A DNA stretch of 14,327 bases. Origin: Ruminococcaceae bacterium UBA6413. Its GTDB lineage: Bacteria; Bacillota; Clostridia; Oscillospirales; Ruminococcaceae. The notes beneath the pieces are model-generated. The model made no database searches. It saw only the letters and a list, made by a program, of their open reading frames with translations, and was not told the DNA's origin. Below, one piece after another: positions 1-5,234 of the stretch. Both the position numbers and the translations under genes were made by a program. The stretch's first letter is position 1. Every line of letters begins with the position of its first letter. The stretch lies in assembly GCA_002437415.1 (NCBI GenBank), contig DJPL01000038.1:40136-54462 (forward strand). The letters run 5' to 3'.

Positions 1-80
1 GACTAGCACCTGAAGCTAGCGCTTTGTCCGACTGCGGAACAAGTTCCGCTACCGTGAAATCGGAGATTTCACGCCGCGCG
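1..80 (-). pseudogene. tRNA-Leu relic (partial, cut by window edge)
   Basis: Bases 2-22 are identical to 356-376, the anticodon arm of the intact tRNA-Leu(CAG) gene at 314-400. Read on the minus strand, the anticodon arm is preceded by a degenerate D-arm (tRNA-like GTCGGACAAAGCGC against GGCAGACGCGC in the intact gene), a double hairpin at 34-73, and a GCGCGGCG stretch resembling the GTGTGGCG of the intact 5' end. The acceptor stem and D-arm cannot fold normally with the hairpins inside, so I infer a non-functional copy. The 3' half lies outside the window and cannot be judged. It could instead be a piece of a repeat element that captured tRNA sequence. Confidence 0.5.
34..73. repeat. double hairpin inside tRNA-Leu relic, copy 1
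   Basis: Two perfect hairpins lie three bases apart. The first has arms GCGGAAC/GTTCCGC (34-40 and 43-49). The second has arms CGTGAAATC/GATTTCACG (53-61 and 65-73) with a 3-base loop. The arrangement matches copy 2 at 444-486: the GCGGAA/TTCCGC and AAATC/GATTT cores are shared, while the remaining stem bases differ on both arms so that pairing is kept. Confidence 0.75.
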
Positions 81-161
81 TTGTTTTTTATTCTCTTATC
101 TGTAACATAAAATAGATTTCACGCAATTCCGCCATTGCGGATTTACAGATACAAAAAACAA
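81..161. repeat. nested imperfect palindrome
   Basis: Three nested inverted repeats can be read: TTGTTTTTT/AAAAAACAA (81-89 with 153-161), TATCTGTAA/TTACAGATA (97-105 with 143-151), and an inner hairpin CGCAAT/ATTGCG (122-127 with 134-139). Together they could fold into one long stem with an internal loop. No coding potential is seen. Its role is unknown; it may be a degenerate miniature element or a transcribed structure. Confidence 0.6.
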
Positions 162-181
162 GCCGCATTTCTACGACTTGT
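153..181 (-). terminator. candidate second terminator downstream of tRNA-Leu
   Basis: On the minus strand an 8-bp stem ACAAGTCG/CGGCTTGT (one G-U pair, 8-base loop) runs directly into six T residues. It lies about 100 bases beyond the stronger terminator at 280-312 and could catch read-through. The right arm of the palindrome at 81-161 overlaps it, so the two structures are mutually exclusive. Confidence 0.45.
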
Positions 182-202
182 CTTATATCGTCCTTTTCTT
201 CC

Positions 203-272
203 GATGAAATCGCATTTCATCACATAGTGATTTCATCTGTCGAAGACAGATTTATTCCGCCCGCAGGGCGGA
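203..272. repeat. row of short perfect hairpins with 3-base loops
   Basis: Successive hairpins are packed almost end to end: GATGAAAT/ATTTCATC (203-210, 214-221, loop CGC), ATCTGTC/GACAGAT (235-241, 245-251, loop GAA) and TCCGCCC/GGGCGGA (256-262, 266-272, loop GCA). GATGAAATC at 203-211 also pairs with GATTTCATC at 229-237. Short AT-rich linkers separate them. All have 7-9 bp arms and 3-base loops like those in the tRNA relics, so they look like one family of units. No uniform direct repeat is present, so this is not a CRISPR array. Confidence 0.7.
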
Positions 273-279
273 TTTAATT

Positions 280-312
280 GAAAAAGCACTTGCTTTTCGG
301 CAGTGCTTTTTC
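280..312 (-). terminator. rho-independent terminator of tRNA-Leu
   Basis: An 11-bp perfect stem (280-290 with 302-312) begins one base past the CCA end of the tRNA. On the minus strand the 3' arm ends in a GCTTTTTC run, giving a usual intrinsic terminator. The matching A-run on the other arm would let it work in the plus direction too. Confidence 0.8.
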
Positions 313-313
313 T

Positions 314-400
314 TGGTGCAGGTGACGGGACTTGAACCCACACGACCTTGCGATCACTAGCACCTGAAGCTAGCGCGTCTGCCAATTCCGCCACACCTGC
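314..400 (-). tRNA. tRNA-Leu (anticodon CAG)
   Basis: The 87-base minus-strand gene folds as a class II tRNA. The acceptor stem is GCAGGTG/CACCTGC and the 3' CCA is encoded (314-316). The anticodon stem is CTAGC/GCTAG with loop TTCAGGT, placing CAG at positions 34-36, so it reads CUG leucine codons. A long variable arm with GATCGCAAGGTC and a T-loop GTTCAAGTC are present. It is transcribed from the promoter at 536-564 through a relic of its own 5' end, and ends at the terminator at 280-312. All tRNA landmarks are intact, so it is probably functional. Confidence 0.96.
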
Positions 401-430
401 GTATTTAATTTGTTGACAACTTTCGGTTGG

Positions 431-504
431 GCGCTGTCTGCCTGCGGAAAATACTTTTCCGCGACCACCAAATCAAAGATTTGGTGCAATTCCGCCACAC
501 CTGC
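431..504 (-). pseudogene. truncated tRNA-Leu 5' fragment with double-hairpin insert
   Basis: Bases 487-508 are identical to 383-404, the first 18 bases of the intact tRNA-Leu plus four bases upstream. Bases 431-442 (GCGCTGTCTGCC) match 373-383 with one extra T. Between these two pieces of D-arm sits 443-487, a double hairpin. The anticodon arm and everything after it are missing. The fragment lies between the promoter and the intact tRNA, so it should be transcribed as leader of the tRNA precursor. Either it is a decayed tandem tRNA duplicate, or the unit inserts in tRNA-Leu D-loops. Confidence 0.6.
444..486. repeat. double hairpin inside tRNA-Leu relic, copy 2
   Basis: Two perfect hairpins are separated by three bases: GCGGAAAA/TTTTCCGC (444-451, 455-462, loop TAC) and CACCAAATC/GATTTGGTG (466-474, 478-486, loop AAA). 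The order, spacing and position inside the tRNA D-loop match copy 1 at 34-73, with compensating stem differences. Confidence 0.75.
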
Positions 505-505
505 G

Positions 506-536
506 TATCAATATTGACAAATTGTCAACGTTGATA
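506..536. repeat. nested inverted repeat at tRNA transcription start
   Basis: The outer pair is TATCAA/TTGATA (506-511, 531-536) and the inner pair TTGACA/TGTCAA (514-519, 523-528). It covers the expected transcription start of the tRNA promoter (near 529) and ends at the -10 box. It could be an operator, or a hairpin in the first transcribed bases; nothing in the sequence decides. Confidence 0.5.
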
Positions 537-564
537 TTATATCACAATGCGATTGCAAAGTCAA
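536..564 (-). promoter_or_regulatory. strong housekeeping promoter for tRNA-Leu
   Basis: On the minus strand -35 TTGACT (559-564) and -10 TATAAT (536-541) are separated by exactly 17 bases, and an A-rich tract like an UP element lies just upstream (570-590). It is the only near-consensus promoter upstream of the tRNA, giving a start near 529 and a leader of about 130 bases that includes the tRNA relic. Confidence 0.85.
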
Positions 565-608
565 GGGCTTTTTTTATTTTTTTGAAATGTGTTGAATTTC
601 GGTATTAT

Positions 609-638
609 AAAAGGGCATCGTTTTTTGTACCGATGCCC
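609..638 (-). terminator. rho-independent terminator after the GH5 gene
   Basis: The minus strand carries an 8-bp stem GGGCATCG/CGATGCCC (613-620 with 631-638) followed by TTTTATAA. It begins about 34 bases after the GH5 stop codon. It is the first clear terminator on this strand after cheA, so it probably ends the whole cheA-to-GH5 transcript. Confidence 0.8.
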
Positions 639-671
639 GATTATAACCATTAACTTTTTAGCCTAAGAGCT

Positions 672-2705
672 TTATTTAGCCGCGGTCTTACCGCTTATGC
701 TTGCGTAATTGCCGTAAAGCGGTGTGCTTCCGCTCATGTAATATGCGCGAACTCTGAACTTGTATGTCGTATTCTTAGCAAGACCCGCTTTTCTGAAAGT
801 GACAGTATCGCTATTTGTTATCTTGGCAATGCGAACCCACTTGCCGCCACTGTACATTTCAACAATGTACCCTTGAGCGGAAGAATTCTTAGTCCAGTTT
901 ACTCTAAGTGCGTCCTTAGCCGTTCCGCCGATTTTAACGCCTGTCATTACGGACGGATTTGTTCTTGCAGTAACAGTAGCACTGTAGTTACCGTAGAGCG
1001 GTGTGCTGCCACTCATCTTGTATGCTCTGACTCTGAACTTATATACTGTAGAAGCCTTAAGTCCGGCTTTTCTGAACGTTGTAGTGCTGTTGTTTGTTAT
1101 CTTTGCAACTCTTACCCACTTGTTGCTCTGATACATCTCAACTATGTAACCGTCGGCTGAGGTGTTTTTAGTCCAGTTGATACGAAGTGCATCAGCCGCT
1201 CTGCCACCAAGCTTTGCGCCTGTTACGACCGAGGGGTTGGTTCTTATAGCAACAGTAGCGCTGTATGCACTGTAAAGCGCCGTACTGCCGTTCATTTTGT
1301 AAGCTTTTATTCTGAATTTGTAAACAGTCGAAGCCTTAAGGTTGTTTACTTTCAGGCTTGTTGTGGCATTGCTTGTTATCTTCTTGAGTCTTACCCATTT
1401 TGTGCCGTCGTAACGTTCGATGATATATCCGTCGGCGTTTGCGTTTTTATTCCACTTAAGTGTTATGCTTGCGGCTGTGGAGGCTTTCTTTGCAAATCCG
1501 GTTACTTTGGACGGGGCAGAGGAGGGAGCGGGTGTTGTTCCCTTTTTACCGTACTGAATAACCGCGTCGACAAAGCTCTTGTCATACCAGCCGAGTGTTG
1601 AACGGTTGAGATGTCCGTGGCATTCGCCCTTGTCGGTGCCGTTATAAACATTGTTATCCCAGAGTATACAGGGTACGCCATAGGTTTTTGACTTGCCAAA
1701 ATAATACTGAGCCCATTTTACTCGTTCAGCTGAGTTGCCGTTCTTGTTTGAAGCGCTTGTTTCACCGATTATTACGGGAATGCCCTTATCAAGAAGCTTT
1801 GATTTTATTGTAGTGTACAGATAATCCACTTCGCTTTTGAGATTATCCGAGAAAGTAGATGTACCGTTTGCGTTCAAAGCAAAGTTGTAAGGAGTATAAG
1901 CGTGTACCGATACGATAAGGCGGTTTGCCGTCTTATCTGTCGGAAGCTTGAAAGCAGATGTTGTACAGCCGTCTATTGAAGCGCAATAACCGGGAACCAT
2001 TATACATCTGTCGTTATTTTTGCCGCCTGCGGCGCGTATTGCGTCAACAGCGGTCTGATTGAGCGTGTTTATAACATTGATGGAATCAAGTACTGCGCTG
2101 TTCGGATTGTTTACAGGAAACCACCATTCATCGCCTGTGCCGACAAGTCTTGGCTCGTTGAGCGTTTCAAATACCAGGTGCTGATCATAGTCCTTGAAAT
2201 ACTTTGCAACCTGCGACCATATTGATTTTACAAACTTAACCGATTGTGCCTTGTATGTCGATGAAGGGTAGTAGTACTTTGTGGAAGTATCGTGATGAAT
2301 GTTCAGGATAACAAACATATCATTACCAATACAGTAGTCTACGACCTCCTTTACTCTTGCAAGCCATGCAGAGTCGATCGTGAAGTTGTCGCCGCTTGTG
2401 TGATTTCCCCACGATACGGGTATTCTTACCGTGTTGAAGCCCTGTTTCTTGACAGCATCGATCATCGCCTTTGTGGTTTTGGGGTTACCCCACGATGTTT
2501 CGCTGTTTATGCTCCAACCGCCTGTAGCGTCAAGTGTATTGCCGAGATTCCAGCCTGTGCCGATCTCTGCGGTGATCTGCTTTGCAGTCTTGCCACTTTC
2601 GGTAGCGGCAGAAGCGTCGGGCGCGGCACATACCATAAGTATTGCTACCGCCAGTACCGCAATAAATGCGGCAACAGCCGAAAAGGTTTTCTTTGAGATA
2701 GTCAT
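672..2705 (-). CDS. secreted GH5 endoglucanase-type glycoside hydrolase with three FnIII modules
   Basis: Predicted secreted beta-1,4-glucan hydrolase (cellulase family 5; the N-terminal motifs resemble subfamily 4, whose members cut cellulose, xyloglucan or mixed-linkage glucan). The 677-residue protein has a signal peptide (1-33, cleavage after ASA), a catalytic domain (about 44-387) with GWNLGNTLDA (51-60), RIPVSW (94-99), NIHH (135-138), acid/base E184 in NEP, HAY (268-270), nucleophile E315 in GET and W349. A short Pro/Ser linker (391-399) and three FnIII modules follow (about 399-489, 492-582, 585-674). No dockerin, carbohydrate-binding module or anchor is visible. The ATG has an AAGGAG site. 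It begins 21 bases after the cheB stop codon with no terminator between, suggesting co-transcription with the chemotaxis genes. Exact substrate is uncertain. Confidence 0.93.
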   Translation of the reverse strand: MTISKKTFSAVAAFIAVLAVAILMVCAAPDASAATESGKTAKQITAEIGTGWNLGNTLDATGGWSINSETSWGNPKTTKAMIDAVKKQGFNTVRIPVSWGNHTSGDNFTIDSAWLARVKEVVDYCIGNDMFVILNIHHDTSTKYYYPSSTYKAQSVKFVKSIWSQVAKYFKDYDQHLVFETLNEPRLVGTGDEWWFPVNNPNSAVLDSINVINTLNQTAVDAIRAAGGKNNDRCIMVPGYCASIDGCTTSAFKLPTDKTANRLIVSVHAYTPYNFALNANGTSTFSDNLKSEVDYLYTTIKSKLLDKGIPVIIGETSASNKNGNSAERVKWAQYYFGKSKTYGVPCILWDNNVYNGTDKGECHGHLNRSTLGWYDKSFVDAVIQYGKKGTTPAPSSAPSKVTGFAKKASTAASITLKWNKNANADGYIIERYDGTKWVRLKKITSNATTSLKVNNLKASTVYKFRIKAYKMNGSTALYSAYSATVAIRTNPSVVTGAKLGGRAADALRINWTKNTSADGYIVEMYQSNKWVRVAKITNNSTTTFRKAGLKASTVYKFRVRAYKMSGSTPLYGNYSATVTARTNPSVMTGVKIGGTAKDALRVNWTKNSSAQGYIVEMYSGGKWVRIAKITNSDTVTFRKAGLAKNTTYKFRVRAYYMSGSTPLYGNYASISGKTAAK
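684..1511 (-). repeat. three tandem FnIII-encoding units
   Basis: Units of about 93 codons are repeated at the 3' end of the GH5 gene. The second and third are most alike: both contain GYIVEMY, the FRKAGL segment, YKFRVRAY and MSGSTPLYGNY, and their DNA is close to identical in places about 279 bases apart (for example 713-739 and 992-1018). The first unit is more diverged. This points to a recent duplication of the last module. Confidence 0.75.
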
Positions 2706-2726
2706 TTTTTCTCCTTGCCTTCGGAA

Positions 2727-3800
2727 TTACAGCATTCCGATAATGATGTTCTTTATTTCGGAAAGCGGGGCTTGCTTTATGACCGCGCCTTCTTCAAATG
2801 CTACACACGGCATACCGTATACAACGCAGGACTCTTTATCCTGACCTATCGTATATGCACCGCTATTTCTCATTTCACCGAGCCCCGTTGCGCCGTCGCG
2901 CCCCATACCGGTGAGTATTACGCCTACTGCGCCCTTGCCGGCGGCTTTTGCGACAGAGCTGAATAAAACGTCAACAGAAGGGCAGTGTCCCGATACTTTT
3001 TCACCGGGCTTTGAGGTTACATAATAGCCAAGAGTGTCTCTGTGCACTTCAAGCTGCTCAGAACCGTGTCCCAGTATGATAAGACCTTGCTTCAGCCTGT
3101 CGCCGTTCTCAGCTTCCTTAGCGTTCATTTTGCATATCCTGTCAAGTCTGTCGGCATACATTTTCGTAAATCCGACCGGCATATGCTGAACTATTACGAC
3201 CGGGGGAGTATCGGCGGGGAGCTCTTTGACAACTTCGATTATCGCATCTGTACCGCCTGTACTTGCTCCGATAGCTATAAGCTCAGGTCTGTTACCGCGA
3301 CAGACATTGTGTATAACGGTATTGGCGGTTTTGTGGACCGCTTTTTTTGAGAAAAGTATGTCGGGGTCGCTTCCGTCCGGCGACTGCATTATTTTTTCAA
3401 AATGCGGCTTTGCTTCCGTCAAATGAGAGTGTTCAGCCGATACCGCATTATCTATCATGGCGTGCAGTTCTTTTTCAAATGCGACAAGTCCCGCAGCACC
3501 GCCGCTTGCGTTTTTCAACGCGCCGAAAAGCCCGAAGCGCTTCGGGTCTTTCAGTATTCTGTCGTTATTGGTTATCAGGATAGCGGGTATCCCATTCAGC
3601 GCAGACGGCAGACGGAAATACACATCAGCCATCAGATCATTGATGACGGCACAGTCATAGTGCGCCTGCTCGGCAGAGAGCGACAGCTTTCTGAAATCAA
3701 CGGTTTCAGAAGTGCAACCCTTTATACTGCGGTCGAGAATAGACTTCGTCACCTGACTTATAGCTGTACTTGTTCCTGTTATAAGTATATGGAGAGGCAA
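2727..3800 (-). CDS. cheB: CheB-type chemotaxis methylesterase with degenerate receiver domain
   Basis: Protein-glutamate methylesterase (and possibly glutamine deamidase) acting on chemoreceptors, opposing CheR during adaptation. I chose the TTG at 3798-3800 because GGAGGT lies six bases upstream; upstream TTG (3842) and ATG (3833) starts have no ribosome binding site. This gives 357 residues. The C-terminal catalytic domain (about 173-357) has the full triad: S180 in GASTGG, H206 in VQHMP, D302 in TGMGRDGA. The N-terminal region has the receiver fold pattern, but the usual acidic pair after beta-1 is replaced by Gly9-Thr10 and the phosphorylated Asp position appears to be Asn54 (followed by Asp55). 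The usual conserved Lys is not evident. I infer that CheA may not control it by ordinary phosphorylation. It is the fourth gene of the operon, 48 bases after cheR. Confidence 0.93.
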   Translation of the reverse strand: MPLHILITGTSTAISQVTKSILDRSIKGCTSETVDFRKLSLSAEQAHYDCAVINDLMADVYFRLPSALNGIPAILITNNDRILKDPKRFGLFGALKNASGGAAGLVAFEKELHAMIDNAVSAEHSHLTEAKPHFEKIMQSPDGSDPDILFSKKAVHKTANTVIHNVCRGNRPELIAIGASTGGTDAIIEVVKELPADTPPVVIVQHMPVGFTKMYADRLDRICKMNAKEAENGDRLKQGLIILGHGSEQLEVHRDTLGYYVTSKPGEKVSGHCPSVDVLFSSVAKAAGKGAVGVILTGMGRDGATGLGEMRNSGAYTIGQDKESCVVYGMPCVAFEEGAVIKQAPLSEIKNIIIGML

Positions 3801-3806
3801 TACCTC

Positions 3807-3812
3807 ACCTCC
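3807..3812 (-). promoter_or_regulatory. ribosome binding site that fixes the cheB TTG start
   Basis: GGAGGT on the minus strand ends six bases before TTG at 3798-3800. No comparable site precedes the in-frame TTG at 3842 or ATG at 3833, so the shorter reading is preferred. The 48-base cheR-cheB gap also contains two small GCCGC/GCGGC inverted repeats. Confidence 0.75.
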
Positions 3813-3848
3813 GATTGCGGCGTTTTGCCGCATAATAGTCAAGCCGCA

Positions 3849-4670
3849 TTATTTCAGCGGCTTGCGGTATATTGCAGGTTTTATATATTCATAATCCGTT
3901 GTATCTCTCGGTATGCTCTCAGCGTGACCGATAAACAGATATCCGCCCGGTCTTAATACATCAAAGAAACGTTTTACAAGTGCGAGCTTGGTTTCCATTT
4001 CAAAATATATCATAACGTTGCGGCAGAATATCAGATCAAACGGAGCTTTTTTATAAGGAATGGGCTCCATCAGATTGAATGTGCGGAAGATGACATCGCG
4101 GCGCAATTCAGGCTTTACCTTGCGCTTTTCGTCATCTATTTTATCAAAATACTTATCAAGCCAGCCCGGCGGAAGATCTGTAAGTCCGCTTGCAAGATAC
4201 ACACCGTTCTGTGCGCCTGCGAGAGTGCGCAGTGAGATATCCGTTGCGAGTATTCGTGTATCCCATGAGGACTTTTCCTTGCCGAGAAATTCGCTTATGT
4301 GCATAGCGGTCGTGTATGCTTCTTCGCCGCTGGAACAGCCTGCACTCCATATTCTCATTGTTTTTGTTTTCGCGTTTACCTGTTTAATAAACGGCAGGAC
4401 TGTATCGGTGAGATATGTGAAGTGCTCGGGTTCGCGCATAAAATATGTATGATTGGTAGTAAGCTTTATAAGCAGACCGTCAAGCTCCTTGCCGCTCTTA
4501 TCGTTAAGACAGCAGTCAAGATACTCGTCATAGTTTTTAATGCCGCGTTCGTACAGCATATTGCTGAGCCTGCCTTCGATAAGCGTCCGCTTATGCGAGA
4601 GGTTGATGCCGTAGCGCTCTCTCATAAAGGCTACAAGACGGTTAAATTCGCTGTCGGTTATTTTAAGCAT
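3849..4670 (-). CDS. cheR: CheR chemotaxis protein methyltransferase
   Basis: S-adenosylmethionine-dependent methyltransferase that methylates glutamates on methyl-accepting chemotaxis receptors, the adaptation partner of CheB. The 273-residue length is normal. The N-terminal helical domain (about 1-75) leads into the signature TTNHTYFMREPEHF (71-84). The SAM-binding loop is WSAGCSSGEEAYT (108-120). LATDIS (141-146), CRNVMIYF (216-223), the PGGY turn (241-244) and GHAES (248-252) complete the family pattern. The ATG has AGGTGAG upstream and lies 17 bases after the cheW stop. No pentapeptide-binding extension or TPR domain is seen. Confidence 0.96.
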   Translation of the reverse strand: MLKITDSEFNRLVAFMRERYGINLSHKRTLIEGRLSNMLYERGIKNYDEYLDCCLNDKSGKELDGLLIKLTTNHTYFMREPEHFTYLTDTVLPFIKQVNAKTKTMRIWSAGCSSGEEAYTTAMHISEFLGKEKSSWDTRILATDISLRTLAGAQNGVYLASGLTDLPPGWLDKYFDKIDDEKRKVKPELRRDVIFRTFNLMEPIPYKKAPFDLIFCRNVMIYFEMETKLALVKRFFDVLRPGGYLFIGHAESIPRDTTDYEYIKPAIYRKPLK

Positions 4671-4687
4671 TACGGCTCACCTGCCTT

Positions 4688-5215
4688 TTACTTGTTTTCT
4701 TCGCTTGCGTGCTCATCTATAAGCTTTGATACGTCAAGTACAAGCTTGATGCCGTCGTTCATCTCAAGTATTGATTTGATGAATTTATTTGAGTTTACAC
4801 CTGTAAGATCGGGTGTTTTGGATATATGCTGCTCGGTAACAGGGATAACGTCCGCTACACTGTCAACGATAAGTCCTACCGATACATCGCCCGTTGAAAC
4901 TATTATTATGCAGGTGCGGTCGTTAAAGGCTATCTCTTCCTTGCCAAATCTGCTTCTTATATTTACAACGGGTACTATCTTACTTCTTACATTGATGATA
5001 CCCTTTATATAAGAGGGTACACCCGGTACTGCCGTTATCGGAGGTACTTCAATGATCTCTATGACCTCGGGTATCTCGATGCCGTATACCTGATCGCCTA
5101 TATAGAAGGTAAGCACCTTCATAATTACCGTGTTCTGAGGATCTTTCTTTGCGTCCTCCATTGCTTTCTGAGTATTCAGAAGCTCTTGCAGCTTATCATT
5201 ATAATTCTCTGACAA
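4688..5215 (-). CDS. cheW: CheW coupling protein
   Basis: Scaffold that links chemoreceptors to the CheA kinase in the membrane-associated array. I chose the TTG at 5213-5215, since GGAGGG lies seven bases upstream and 19 bases separate it from the cheA stop. An ATG at 5255-5257 would add 14 residues but has no ribosome binding site and would overlap cheA by 23 bases. With the TTG start the protein has 175 residues: a polar N-terminal extension (about 1-30) and one CheW beta-barrel domain (about 31-165). The receptor/CheA-contacting region reads VPSYIKGIINVRSKIVPVV (67-85), with Ser in place of the usual Gly of the LRG turn. No receiver domain is fused, so it is not CheV. Confidence 0.93.
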   Translation of the reverse strand: MSENYNDKLQELLNTQKAMEDAKKDPQNTVIMKVLTFYIGDQVYGIEIPEVIEIIEVPPITAVPGVPSYIKGIINVRSKIVPVVNIRSRFGKEEIAFNDRTCIIIVSTGDVSVGLIVDSVADVIPVTEQHISKTPDLTGVNSNKFIKSILEMNDGIKLVLDVSKLIDEHASEENK

Positions 5216-5222
5216 AGTCTGT

Positions 5223-5228
5223 CCCTCC
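5223..5228 (-). promoter_or_regulatory. ribosome binding site that fixes the cheW TTG start
   Basis: GGAGGG on the minus strand lies seven bases before TTG at 5213-5215, in the short gap after the cheA stop codon. The alternative ATG at 5257 lies inside cheA and has no such site. Confidence 0.7.
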
Positions 5229-5234
5229 GTTTCC

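Noticed and set aside
203..312. Row of hairpins as a CRISPR array
   Set aside because: The units are inverted, not direct, repeats. Arms differ in sequence and there are no uniform spacers.
315..508. Repeated tRNA-Leu 5' sequence as attachment sites of an integrated element
   Set aside because: Integration usually uses the tRNA 3' end and leaves a functional copy. Here the repeats are from the 5' half and anticodon arm, and there is no integrase or element between them.
2590..2705. GH5 protein as a lipoprotein
   Set aside because: The Cys in the signal region is preceded by LMV, not a proper lipobox, and a good signal peptidase I site (ASA) follows.
3402..3956. Plus-strand open frame of 184 codons opposite cheB
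   Set aside because: It is fully antisense to cheB/cheR, and its composition is that expected of the complementary strand of a coding region.
4299..5012. Plus-strand open frame of 237 codons opposite cheW/cheR
   Set aside because: It lies antisense to two well-supported chemotaxis genes, has no ribosome binding site and no recognisable protein features.
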